This document shows, piece after piece, positions 6,083 through 14,012 of a DNA stretch of 29,109 bases. Numbering within the stretch: the first letter of the stretch is position 1; the number at the start of each line of letters is the position of its first letter. This DNA comes from a virus. Below the pieces are notes generated by a model that saw nothing but the letters and a program-made list of their open reading frames with translations, was not told the origin of the DNA and did no database searches. A program made the position numbers and the translations under genes. Where the stretch lies: positions 1 to 29,109 of the IMG/VR virus record IMGVR_UViG_3300025630_000038, one strand, 5' to 3'.

Positions 6083-8202
6083 TGGATGATAGGGAAATTC
6101 TATCGGCTATTGCCGCACGTGAAGCTAACGCGCACGGATTCGGCTATGGCGAGTTGGCTGACCAGCGAGCAGAGGCTATCGAGCGTTTCCTTGCCATGCC
6201 CAGAGGGGATGAGCAGGAAGGGCGATCTGGTGCCGTGTCTACTGACTTGCGCGATACGGTCATGTGGGTTATGCCGCAACTCCTGCGCACGTTCCTCGGT
6301 GGCGATGAGATCGCTCGCTTTGAACCGGTGGGACCGGAGGATGAGCAGCAGGCACGGGTCGAGACGGACTACGTGAACCACATCCTGCTCGAGCGCAACA
6401 ACTCTTTCTCAGCCTTCTCTGCTGCCTTCCAAGACGCTCTGCTGCTTGGCAATGGGTACGCTAAGGTCTGGTGGCACTCGAGCGATGACGTGCTTGTGGA
6501 ACGCTATCAGGGCAAGACGGACGATGAGCTCGCAATGCTCATGCAGGACCCTAGCGTTGAGGTGACAGAGCATTCGGAGTACCCGGACCCGGATTACGTG
6601 GCTCCGCAGCAGCCGCCGGTTGATCAGATGACAGGTCAGCCGCTGCCACTGCCGCCGCCGCCGAATCTGCACGATGTGGTGCTGCGCCGGGTTCGCCCCA
6701 TTGAGTACGCGAAGTATGAGGCAGTTCCTCCAGAGGAGCTCTTCATTGACCGCAATGCCCGGTCGTCCAACCTTCAGGACTGCACGTTCCTTCAGCACCG
6801 CCGCCGGATGACTCTGAGCGATCTGCGGGAGATGGGATACGACGTACCGGACGACATTGCCGGCTGGTTCGATGACGAGGACTTCAGCCAAGAGAGACAG
6901 GCTCGCGACCGGTTCATGGACTCCGCGAACCTGGATGACGGTTCTGGAGGCGATCCCGCCTCTCGCGTTGTCATGTATTGCGAGACCTACCTGCGTATCG
7001 ACGCCGATGGGGACGGCAAGGCTGAGTTACGTAAGGTTTGCCACGTTGCAAGCCAGATCCTGCACAACGAAGAGGCTGACGTAATCCCGTTCGTTAGCTT
7101 TGCCGCGATCCCGTTTGCTCACCGGCATCACGCTCTGGGCATGTACGACCTGCTCAAGGAAGTGGAGTCGATCAAGACAACGGTTGTCCGTCAGTATCTG
7201 GACGGTCTGCGCGTCAGCAACAACCCGCGTACAGCAGTCGATGCGAACCGTGTGAACCTAGACGACCTGCTGACTTCTAGACCGAACGGGATTGTCAGAA
7301 CGATGGGTTCGCCGGGTGAGTCGATCATGCCCATGCCTGCAGTGCCTACGGGTCCGCAGGCGATGGAAGGGCTGCGCTGGCTGGATACTTGGAGGATGGA
7401 TGCCTCTGGTGTCTCACCGGCAATGGCTGGTGCTCAGGGGCTGGATGCCAAGGCTCTGAACAGCACTGCTACGGGGATGAGTCAGCAGATCAGTCAAGCA
7501 ATGATGCGGGTGGAGGCAATTGCTCGCTCCATTGCTGATGGTGTGCGTGAGTTGATCCAACTGTTGCATGGGCTGACGCTGAAACACGCCACCCGTGCCG
7601 ACAAAGTGCGACTCAAGAACCAGTGGTCCGTTGTTGACCCTCGGTCTTGGGTCAAGCGTACCGATCTAACGGTGCAGATTGCTCTTGGCAGCGGCACCCG
7701 TGAGATGCGTGTCGCTCAGTTGCAATCAATGATTGCATTGCAGATGCAGTTGCTGCCAACCGGTGTTGTGACGCCGATGCAGTTGTACAACTCTGCCTCC
7801 AAGCTGGCGAATGAGTTGGGATACCGCAACGCCGATGAGTTCGTTGCCAACCCGGCAATGCAGCCTCAGAAGCCGCCGCCGCCTCCTGACCCGTTGGTGC
7901 AAGCCCAGCAGATCAAGACGCAGGGCGAACTCCAAGCAAAGCAGATGGAGGCTCAGCAAAGGGCTCAGATCAGCCAAGTGGAGGTGCAGCAGAAGGCTCA
8001 GGAAGCGCAGATCAGGATGCAAGCAGATTCTGCCAAGGTTGAGCGAGATGCTGCCATTGAGCGTGAGCGTATGCAGTTGGAGGCTCAGACTCGGATCGAG
8101 GTAGCAAAGATCGAGGCTCAGATCAAGGCTGACACGCAGTTGCAGATCGAGCGTATCCGCGCAGCAGCGGCGCAGGAGAAAGCAATGCGGAGCATGCAAT
8201 GA
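6082..8202 (+). CDS. P22-type portal protein
   Basis: A 706-residue protein forming the twelve-fold ring at the unique vertex through which DNA enters and leaves. Recognisable podovirus portal features include an N-terminal helical region with STDLRDTVMWVMPQLLRTF, the QDALLLGNGYAKVWW strand, the DGDGKAELRKVCH segment and the conserved crown helices around GMSQQISQAMMRVEAIARSI. A proline-rich loop (about 188-205) and a second (PPPPP near 600) break the fold. Residues 611-698 are a charged Gln-rich helix made of eight 11-residue units, probably the long barrel that projects into the head, as in P22. Its ATG shares one base with the terL stop. Confidence 0.92.
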   Translation: MDDREILSAIAAREANAHGFGYGELADQRAEAIERFLAMPRGDEQEGRSGAVSTDLRDTVMWVMPQLLRTFLGGDEIARFEPVGPEDEQQARVETDYVNHILLERNNSFSAFSAAFQDALLLGNGYAKVWWHSSDDVLVERYQGKTDDELAMLMQDPSVEVTEHSEYPDPDYVAPQQPPVDQMTGQPLPLPPPPNLHDVVLRRVRPIEYAKYEAVPPEELFIDRNARSSNLQDCTFLQHRRRMTLSDLREMGYDVPDDIAGWFDDEDFSQERQARDRFMDSANLDDGSGGDPASRVVMYCETYLRIDADGDGKAELRKVCHVASQILHNEEADVIPFVSFAAIPFAHRHHALGMYDLLKEVESIKTTVVRQYLDGLRVSNNPRTAVDANRVNLDDLLTSRPNGIVRTMGSPGESIMPMPAVPTGPQAMEGLRWLDTWRMDASGVSPAMAGAQGLDAKALNSTATGMSQQISQAMMRVEAIARSIADGVRELIQLLHGLTLKHATRADKVRLKNQWSVVDPRSWVKRTDLTVQIALGSGTREMRVAQLQSMIALQMQLLPTGVVTPMQLYNSASKLANELGYRNADEFVANPAMQPQKPPPPPDPLVQAQQIKTQGELQAKQMEAQQRAQISQVEVQQKAQEAQIRMQADSAKVERDAAIERERMQLEAQTRIEVAKIEAQIKADTQLQIERIRAAAAQEKAMRSMQ

Positions 8203-8462
8203 CGAATGAGGAAGTGATTGCCCGTGCTGACAGGGCTCGCCGGATTCTTGAGTCCGATGAGTGGAAATCAGCATGGGATGCGTACAAGTCGGTGCTCATC
8301 GACACGATTGAGTCCACACCAGACGATCAGGTGGCACTGACAGCAAGAAGGATGCTTGTGGCTGCGAGACAGGCACGAAGTCATTTGGAGTTACTGATCA
8401 CAGATGGGCGTGTGGCTGCGTCTGACATATCTGCGATCAAGTCAAGGCTGCGCTTAGCGTAG
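8199..8462 (+). CDS. Small helical protein after portal, 87 aa, unknown function
   Basis: ATG 8199 overlaps the portal stop as ATGA. The protein is predicted all-helical from its pattern: ARADRARRILESDEWKSAWD, a middle helix and QARSHLELLITDGRVAASD at the end. Small proteins of this kind, starting TNEEVIARADRARR, commonly sit between portal and scaffold in podoviruses; their role is not known to me. They could be head or portal accessory factors. The gene is followed by a hairpin with a short T-run. Confidence 0.72.
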   Translation: MTNEEVIARADRARRILESDEWKSAWDAYKSVLIDTIESTPDDQVALTARRMLVAARQARSHLELLITDGRVAASDISAIKSRLRLA

Positions 8463-8482
8463 CAGTTTGCCCCACTGGGCTC

Positions 8483-8505
8483 GCCTGCCAACCAGCAGGC
8501 TTTTT
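8483..8505 (+). terminator. Hairpin with T-run between portal block and scaffold gene
   Basis: GCCTGC (8483-8488) pairs perfectly with GCAGGC (8495-8500) around a six-base loop, followed by five T. The stem is short, so termination would be partial, or the hairpin may be a processing or stability element for the scaffold-capsid message starting at 8520. Confidence 0.6.
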
Positions 8506-8519
8506 AGGGAAGACCACCC

Positions 8520-9485
8520 ATGAGTGAAGAAGCACAAGCAGCACCAGCCTCACCAGAGGATCGCGTAGAGGCGATGATGTTTGCAGATGAACCGTCTGCA
8601 CCGGAAGCACAACCTGAGCCCCTTGCTCAAGAAGACCAGGGCGCTGAGTTTGCGGACGAGGTAACCGCCGAGGACATTCCGGTCGATGACGAACCGTCGC
8701 CCACCAGCGCGGCAGAAGAACTTGACTTAGTTTATAACGGGGAGACGCTTAAGGTCAGTTTGGACGAAGCCAGAAACCTTGCCCAACTTGGGCATCACCT
8801 GAAGACCCAACAGGAGAAGGTGGCTGGAGAGTTCCAAGCAGCCAAGCAGCAAGCAGAGCAGATTCGTCAATTCGTTACAGCACAGGCGCAAGCTACGTCT
8901 GAGCTACGCAACGCCGACGTGGAGGCTTCCAATCTGGAGGCTCAACTACGCGGCATTGATCAGAATGAACTGGCGAGGATTGCATCAGACGATCCTGCTC
9001 GATACGTCGAGATCAGGGCTCAGATTGATGTGCTCCAGCAGCGTTATCAGACGGCAGTTGCTCGCCGGAATCAGGCAATCCAGCAGTTCCAGAGAGCTAA
9101 AGCCGGGACAGAGCAGACCGTGCTGGCAAACGAGGCAAGCCTGTTGCAGAAAATTGCTCCCATTTTCAGAGACCAAAGTAAGGCACAAGGTGCTGTTGCA
9201 CAGATTCAGGAGGCGCTTAAGTCTGCCAGACCGGAAACGGTCCAAGCAGTCAGCCACAACGCCGAACTGATGGCAATGGCTCTGGATGCAGCAAAATATC
9301 GCGCCTTGCAGTCAACGAAGCGCGAGAAGGTGTCACAGGCTCGGACGGCTAAGCCCGGAACAAGCCAGACGCCGATGAAACAAGAAACCGCAGCGTACTT
9401 AACCGCTCGCAAAACCGTTAAAAGTGCCAAAACATCCCAAGAACGCAACGACGCGATCATGGCGATGATGGAGGCGCGCTTATGA
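8520..9485 (+). CDS. Scaffolding protein
   Basis: A 321-residue protein placed directly before the major capsid gene, where phages keep the scaffold that guides procapsid assembly and then leaves or is degraded. The first 80 residues are acidic and rich in Ala, Pro and Glu, hence probably disordered. The middle (about 85-225) is helical coiled coil rich in Gln (EKVAGEFQAAKQQAEQIRQF and following). The C-terminus is basic (KREKVSQARTAKPG ... KTVKSAKTSQER), the charge pattern scaffolds use to bind the inside of the coat. AGGGAAG before ATG 8520 is the ribosome binding site. No protease domain is present. Confidence 0.85.
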   Translation: MSEEAQAAPASPEDRVEAMMFADEPSAPEAQPEPLAQEDQGAEFADEVTAEDIPVDDEPSPTSAAEELDLVYNGETLKVSLDEARNLAQLGHHLKTQQEKVAGEFQAAKQQAEQIRQFVTAQAQATSELRNADVEASNLEAQLRGIDQNELARIASDDPARYVEIRAQIDVLQQRYQTAVARRNQAIQQFQRAKAGTEQTVLANEASLLQKIAPIFRDQSKAQGAVAQIQEALKSARPETVQAVSHNAELMAMALDAAKYRALQSTKREKVSQARTAKPGTSQTPMKQETAAYLTARKTVKSAKTSQERNDAIMAMMEARL

Positions 9486-9497
9486 GGAATATCAATC

Positions 9498-10460
9498 ATG
9501 GCAGTTGTAACCAATACTCTCGTCACCGATGCAGGTACCGGAATCCGTGAAGACCTGGAGGACGTGATCTACGACCTTTACGCCGAAGACACGTGGGCAA
9601 TGACCAACTTGTCCAAGTCCAAGGCTTCAGGAACGTATCACGAATACCTGACCGACACTCTTGTGCCGGCTGGTGCCAACAAGCAGGTTGAAGGTGACGA
9701 AGCAACCTTTGCCACGATCCAGCAGCCGACTCGTCTGGGGTCAACCTGCCAGATCATGCGCAAGACATTCATCGTTTCTGCAACGATGGAAGCAGTCAAC
9801 AAGGCTGGACGTAAGAAAGAAGCCGCTCGCCAGATGGTCAAGCAGATGCGCGAGATCAAGCAGGATGCAGAGTATGCAATCGTCACCAACCAGGCTTCCG
9901 AGGCTGGCGGTGCCGGTACTGCTCGCGCAATGGCTGGCATGGAGTCTTGGCTTGCTACGAATGAAATCTTGGCAACCAGCACTGCATCGTCAACCACTGC
10001 CGGCTTCTCGTCTGGCGCTGTTGCTGCTCCTGTTGATGGCTCAACCACTGGCGCACTGACCGAAACGACGCTCAAGTCTGCTTTGCAAGCTGCATGGACT
10101 CAGGGCGGTGATGTTACAACGATCCTTACCGGTGCTGCGCAGAAGTCCGTCATTGACGGGTTCACTGGCATCGCCACACGGTTCGTTGATAACGGTCGAG
10201 CACAAGAGGCATCCATCATCGGCGCTGCCAGCGTGTACGTCACCAGCTACGGTACGCACAAGATCATCCTGCATCGCCATGTTCGTTCGTCCGTTGTGCT
10301 TTGCCTTGATCCGGAATACTGGAGCTTGGCAACGCTGCGTCCGTTCAGCCACACCAAACTGGCTCAGACGGGCGACGCTGAGAAGCACATGATCGTGGGT
10401 GAAATGACCCTGTGCAGCCGCAATGAGGCGGCTAGTGCAAAGGTCGTTGCCTGCGCATAA
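9498..10460 (+). CDS. Major capsid protein, SU10/DUF5309 type
   Basis: The 320-residue coat protein has an HK97-like fold of the SU10 (DUF5309-like) group. Recognisable segments are the N-terminal GIREDLEDVIYDLYAEDTW, the spine-helix region with REIKQDAEYAIVTNQAS, an Ala/Thr/Ser-rich loop (about 155-190), and the C-terminal run HKIILHRHVR ... LCLDPEYW ... LRPFSHTKLAQTGDAEKHMI ... GEMTLCSRNEAAS, characteristic of this group. AGGAA lies eight bases before ATG 9498, and the scaffold gene ends 12 bases upstream. A strong stem-loop terminator follows, as expected for a gene made in large excess. Confidence 0.93.
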   Translation: MAVVTNTLVTDAGTGIREDLEDVIYDLYAEDTWAMTNLSKSKASGTYHEYLTDTLVPAGANKQVEGDEATFATIQQPTRLGSTCQIMRKTFIVSATMEAVNKAGRKKEAARQMVKQMREIKQDAEYAIVTNQASEAGGAGTARAMAGMESWLATNEILATSTASSTTAGFSSGAVAAPVDGSTTGALTETTLKSALQAAWTQGGDVTTILTGAAQKSVIDGFTGIATRFVDNGRAQEASIIGAASVYVTSYGTHKIILHRHVRSSVVLCLDPEYWSLATLRPFSHTKLAQTGDAEKHMIVGEMTLCSRNEAASAKVVACA

Positions 10461-10469
10461 CCTAGGAGC

Positions 10470-10499
10470 GGGGAGGGGGGAAACCCTCTCCCCTTTTTT
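10470..10499 (+). terminator. Strong terminator after the capsid gene, ending at the next start codon
   Basis: GGGGAGGGGG (10470-10479) pairs with CCCTCTCCCC (10484-10493), ten pairs with one G-T wobble, closed by a GAAA (GNRA) loop and followed by six T (10494-10499). The next ATG is base 10500. The G-rich left arm is the only Shine-Dalgarno-like sequence ahead of that ATG and it is buried in the stem. Confidence 0.85.
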
Positions 10500-10850
10500 A
10501 TGGCTAAAGAGTTTCTGTCCTATGACGCCTTGCGGGGCGTTACGCATTACTTTGATTACGATGAGTCTACTGGCACCGCCTACACGCTTGCCGAACAAGA
10601 CAAGTCGATCATCCAGTCCTACAAAGACATTGCCGCAGAGTTGCGGGCTACCGGGTCGGAAGACGCTAAGAGCAAGCAGGACGATTTCATGTGCCAGTAC
10701 GCAATCATCCCGGCACAGGTCGAGATGGAGCTCTTGGCGAAGGGGATCAACATTCACGATCCCAACTGCACGAGAGTGCTGCTGGAGACAATCAACCGGG
10801 ACTACCCGCACCTGAAGACATCCAACAAGGTGCACGTTGCCAATGCTTGA
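10500..10850 (+). CDS. Conserved-type head-associated protein after MCP, 116 aa
   Basis: The protein begins MAKEFLSYDALRGVTHYFDY, a pattern (EFL-x-YD-x-L-x-GVT-x-YF) I recall from small proteins directly following the major capsid gene in several podoviruses. A central helix (DKSIIQSYKDIAAEL) and a C-terminal region with GINIHDPNCTRVLLETINRD follow. Function is unknown; a head completion or assembly role is inferred from position. The start is unusual: ATG 10500 directly abuts the T-run of the capsid terminator and there is no free ribosome binding site, so expression probably depends on read-through and may be low or leaderless-like. The next gene begins within its last codons. Confidence 0.75.
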   Translation: MAKEFLSYDALRGVTHYFDYDESTGTAYTLAEQDKSIIQSYKDIAAELRATGSEDAKSKQDDFMCQYAIIPAQVEMELLAKGINIHDPNCTRVLLETINRDYPHLKTSNKVHVANA

Positions 10851-12207
10851 GCGAGCGAGGGTTCTGGCAGAGAACGGACACCTTGCCGAGGCTTGGAAGG
10901 AGTGCAGCAATGCGCTGCAAGAGAATCCAGAGTCTCCGCACGCAATGGTGCTAGCGAGCTTTATCCTAGAGCGGGAGGGCAAGCCAGAGGCTGCATGGCA
11001 TATCGCCAAAAGACTGACCCAGATGTACCCGAATGAGTCTGCCGGCTGGACGAATCTGGGCAAGTTTGCCGACACCATGTGGCGCATGGAAGAGGCGAAG
11101 GGGTGCTACCAGAAGGCTCTTAGCCTTGCCAAGTCCAAGGATCAGGAGTTGGGACCGCTGGTAAACCTTGCCGCCACGTACCTTCAGTTGGGCGACTGGG
11201 AGAACGGCAAGAAGTGCTCCGAGAGGGCTCTAGCCATTGACCCGGACAATCGCAAAGCCACTCACAATCTGGGCATCTGCCAGTTGGCAATGCAGGACTG
11301 GGAGCACGGCTGGGCAAACTACAGAGCGTCTGTCGGCAGCATCCAGCGACCCGCCTACAGCTACACAGGTGAGGGCTTGTGGGAGGGTGAGACTGGGCAG
11401 ACGGTTGTGCTGTCTGGAGAGCAGGGGCTAGGGGATGAAATTAACGCAGCAAGCACGTTCGAGGATGTTCGTGCCATGTGCAAGCGGCTGATCGTTGACT
11501 GTGACCCTCGGCTGGTGAACCTGTTCCGCAGATCCTTCCCAGGCATCACCTTCTACGGCACCCGGAACGACGCAGAGTTGAATTGGGCGCAGGAGGATAG
11601 GCAGATCGATGCAAGTCTGCCGATGATGCAAGCCCATGAATACGTCAGAACGAGCTCAGAGGCGTTTAACGGCAAGCCCTACCTGAAGGCTGACCCAGAC
11701 CGAATTGAGATGTGGAAGGGGCTCTGGAGGTCTAAGAAGCGCCCTGTGGTCGGGATTGCTTGGTCTGGTGGCATCAAGTCCACTGGATCGGACTTCCGGC
11801 GCTGGACTCTAGCCGATATGCAGCCCGTGTTCGATGCGCTGCCGGGTGCTCATTTTGTAAGCCTCCAGTACAAAGACGCGCAGGGCGAGATTGATGCGTA
11901 TCAGGGCAACGCGGATATCAAGCAGTACCAGTTTGCCACACTCACGAAAGACTACGACGATACGGCGGCACTGGTTGCCAGCCTGGACATGGTTGTGAGT
12001 GTTCAGACGAGCGTGATCCACCTTGCCGGTGCTCTGGGCGTCCCAACGCTCTGCGGTGTCTCTAGTAACAGCCAGTGGCGCTACGGGGGCGACACGCTGC
12101 CGTGGTACTCCTGCGTGGAACTGTTTCGGCAGCAGGGTGGAGACTGGGGAATGCAAGCAGTGGCTGACAGGGTGCGGTCACACTTCCAGTTGAGGAAAGC
12201 AGCATGA
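10843..12207 (+). CDS. TPR-repeat glycosyltransferase (GT9-like) fusion
   Basis: A 454-residue protein in two parts. Residues 1 to about 165 are tetratricopeptide repeats, with units such as GHLAEAWKECSNALQENPES, ESAGWTNLGKFADTM, GPLVNLAATYLQLGDWENG and NRKATHNLGICQLAMQDWEHG. The rest resembles a GT9 (heptosyltransferase-like, GT-B) domain: LSGEQGLGDEI near 190, VGIAWSGG near 303, FVSLQYKD, and VSVQTSVIHLAGALGVPTL near 385, followed by the DTLPWYSCVELFRQ ending. It should move a sugar from a nucleotide donor to an unknown acceptor. The start is taken as ATG 10843; TTG 10837 is possible. It overlaps the preceding gene by 8 bases and the next glycosyltransferase by 4. Confidence 0.85.
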   Translation: MLERARVLAENGHLAEAWKECSNALQENPESPHAMVLASFILEREGKPEAAWHIAKRLTQMYPNESAGWTNLGKFADTMWRMEEAKGCYQKALSLAKSKDQELGPLVNLAATYLQLGDWENGKKCSERALAIDPDNRKATHNLGICQLAMQDWEHGWANYRASVGSIQRPAYSYTGEGLWEGETGQTVVLSGEQGLGDEINAASTFEDVRAMCKRLIVDCDPRLVNLFRRSFPGITFYGTRNDAELNWAQEDRQIDASLPMMQAHEYVRTSSEAFNGKPYLKADPDRIEMWKGLWRSKKRPVVGIAWSGGIKSTGSDFRRWTLADMQPVFDALPGAHFVSLQYKDAQGEIDAYQGNADIKQYQFATLTKDYDDTAALVASLDMVVSVQTSVIHLAGALGVPTLCGVSSNSQWRYGGDTLPWYSCVELFRQQGGDWGMQAVADRVRSHFQLRKAA

Positions 12208-12890
12208 TTCGGTTGTTCGTTGGTTGGGATGACAGGGAGCAGGTTGGATCGCACATCTTTGACTCATCCGTTGTGCATAACTCCAGCCTGCCGGTCAGCA
12301 TCACGCACCTGAAGAAGTCGGCGGTGCAGAACCTGTACGGACAGCAGATTGAAGACGGAACCAACGCCTTCACGCTGTCCCGGTTCATGGTGCCGGCGCT
12401 TTGCGACTACCTAGGTTGGGCGATCTTTGCCGACGGTGCGGATATGTTGTGCCGGGGTGATATTGCCGAACTCTGGGCTCAAAGAAACAGTAACTACGCG
12501 GTGCAGGTTGTCAAGCACGACTACAAGACACGGAACCCCAGAAAGTACATCGGCACCAAGATGGAAGCCGATAACCGCGATTACGAGCGTAAGAACTGGG
12601 CGAGTCTGATGCTGATGAACTGCGGGCACCACGCTTGGCGTGGGATGACTCCAGCGATCATTGCAAGCAAGCCCATGCTGTCTACCCTTCAGTTCGAGGG
12701 GTTTGACAACAGGGACATCGGAAGCCTGCCGGTTGAGTGGAACTGGATGGTGGACGAGCAGGGTCCGAACCCTGACGCAAAGATCATCCACTGGACTGCC
12801 GGGGTGCCGGGGTTTGAGCACTACGCAGCGACGCCACACTCGGACGAGTGGAGGGCAGAACTCAAGAAGGTAAATCATGCAACTGATTAG
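12204..12890 (+). CDS. Glycosyltransferase, GT-A / GT8-like
   Basis: A 228-residue protein beginning MIRLFVGWDDREQVGSHIF, with a first strand of GT-A type. The donor- and metal-binding region is TLSRFMVPALCDYLGWAIFA followed by DGADMLCRGDIAEL (D77 and D80), which aligns by eye with the DxD region of GT8-like phage glycosyltransferases. The C-terminal part holds LMLMNCGHHAW and the ending AKIIHWTAGVPGFEHYA, where the His of IHWT is typically a second metal ligand. It is smaller than cellular GT8 enzymes but a usual size for phage copies. ATG 12204 overlaps the GT9-like stop as ATGA. The acceptor is unknown; a virion protein or host envelope glycan are both possible. Confidence 0.82.
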   Translation: MIRLFVGWDDREQVGSHIFDSSVVHNSSLPVSITHLKKSAVQNLYGQQIEDGTNAFTLSRFMVPALCDYLGWAIFADGADMLCRGDIAELWAQRNSNYAVQVVKHDYKTRNPRKYIGTKMEADNRDYERKNWASLMLMNCGHHAWRGMTPAIIASKPMLSTLQFEGFDNRDIGSLPVEWNWMVDEQGPNPDAKIIHWTAGVPGFEHYAATPHSDEWRAELKKVNHATD

Positions 12891-13404
12891 TGAGGACTAT
12901 CGGTCTCAGCAGCGAAAGATGCATCAGATCCAAAGCTACGGGTCGATGGGAGGAAAGTACGCCAAGCAGATCGCCGAGGTCATGAACGCTTACGGGGTTG
13001 AGGAGCTACTGGACTACGGTGCTGGCAAACTATCCCTCATAAAGGCTATAAGCGACGGCAGGCTGGTCGATCATAACTTCCGGTACTACCCCTACGAGCC
13101 CGCAGATGAGGAGCATAGCGAGGCTCCTGAGCCCTCTGACATGGTTGTCTGCATCGACGTATTGGAACACATCGAGCCGGAGTTGCTTGACAACGTGCTG
13201 GACGACCTGCAGCGGGTCACTCAGTGGATTGGCTTCTTTACGGTTTCGATTGGTCCGGCGAACAAGACGCTGCCAGATGGTAGGAACGCGCACCTGATCC
13301 AAGAGCCTGCCGAATGGTGGCTGCCGAAGATCATGCAGCGATTTGAATTACACAACTTCCAGAAACGTCCTGATGGCTTTTCTGTGCTTGTGGGGGCGAA
13401 ATGA
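12877..13404 (+). CDS. SAM-dependent class I methyltransferase
   Basis: A 175-residue Rossmann-fold methyltransferase. Motif I is ELLDYGAGK (43-51), binding S-adenosylmethionine. YYPYEPA gives the acidic end of strand 2, and SDMVVCIDVLEHIEP (87-101) is the strand-4/post-motif region. The end, NKTLPDGRNAHLIQEPAEWW, matches a small phage methyltransferase type I recall from structural operons. No DNA-methylase catalytic motif (DPPY or PC) is present, so a sugar or protein substrate is more likely than DNA. It overlaps the glycosyltransferase gene by 14 bases and the adaptor gene by 4, hence belongs to the same translational unit. Substrate is inferred from context only. Confidence 0.82.
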   Translation: MQLISEDYRSQQRKMHQIQSYGSMGGKYAKQIAEVMNAYGVEELLDYGAGKLSLIKAISDGRLVDHNFRYYPYEPADEEHSEAPEPSDMVVCIDVLEHIEPELLDNVLDDLQRVTQWIGFFTVSIGPANKTLPDGRNAHLIQEPAEWWLPKIMQRFELHNFQKRPDGFSVLVGAK

Positions 13405-14009
13405 GCATAACTAACTACACCGAGCTGCAGACAGCGGTTGGGCGGTGGCTGCAACGCACTGACCTGTCAACGCTGATCCCGGACTTCATTGCGATGGCGG
13501 AGGCAGACTTCAACCGCAGCCTACGGCTCCCAGGGCAGATCGTCCGGGAGGACTTTGATGTGTCTGGCAAGTGGACTGCATTGTCCGGTCTTGCCGCCCC
13601 GATTGCCGACATCCGCAGCGTGAAGATCACCGCCTCGGGTGTCAGTCGGGCGCTGGAGTTCATTGCGCCTGAGCAGACGCACCAATTCTACGTTGCCGGC
13701 GTTCCTAAGTTCTACACGCGGCTGGGCGATGAGCTCGGGGTCTTCCCTGCGCCGGATGGCACCTACACGCTTGAGGTTGAGTATTTTAGGACCATCCCGG
13801 CACTCGCGAGCAATAGCACCAACTTTCTCCTGACGCAAGCCCCCGACCTTTACCTTTATCGGGCGGTCATGGAGGGAGCCCAATACCTGCACAACCCGGA
13901 ATTACTTGCGCGGGTGGCTCCGATGTTCGACCGGGCGCTTTCCGGCATCAAGCTCGAGGGGTCTGGCAAGCAGTTCGGCAGCAGTGCACCAACAATCAGA
14001 GCGGGGTAA
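13401..14009 (+). CDS. Head-tail adaptor protein
   Basis: A 202-residue protein starting MSITNYTELQTAVGRWLQRT, followed by an acidic helix IPDFIAMAEADFNRSLRLP, a beta-rich centre (IRSVKITASG, EFIAPEQTHQFY, YTRLGDELGVFPAPDGTYTL) and a C-terminal helical section (PDLYLYRAVMEGAQYLHNPE). This helix-strand-helix order, with L-x-x-AV-x-x-W and an EYF strand before a helical end, is that of podovirus adaptors of the SU10/phiEco32 kind, which form the ring under the portal and connect it to the nozzle. ATG 13401 overlaps the methyltransferase stop as ATGA. Confidence is good from pattern plus position. Confidence 0.85.
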   Translation: MSITNYTELQTAVGRWLQRTDLSTLIPDFIAMAEADFNRSLRLPGQIVREDFDVSGKWTALSGLAAPIADIRSVKITASGVSRALEFIAPEQTHQFYVAGVPKFYTRLGDELGVFPAPDGTYTLEVEYFRTIPALASNSTNFLLTQAPDLYLYRAVMEGAQYLHNPELLARVAPMFDRALSGIKLEGSGKQFGSSAPTIRAG

Positions 14010-14012
14010 GAC

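Noticed and set aside
7726-8274. 182-codon Leu-rich minus-strand frame
   Set aside because: Antisense of the portal Gln/Ala-rich helix, which yields Leu-rich shadows; crosses a gene overlap with no signals of its own.
10041-11087. 348-codon open frame on the minus strand
   Set aside because: Opposite the capsid gene, a terminator and two well-supported genes; it crosses the terminator and has no recognisable domain.
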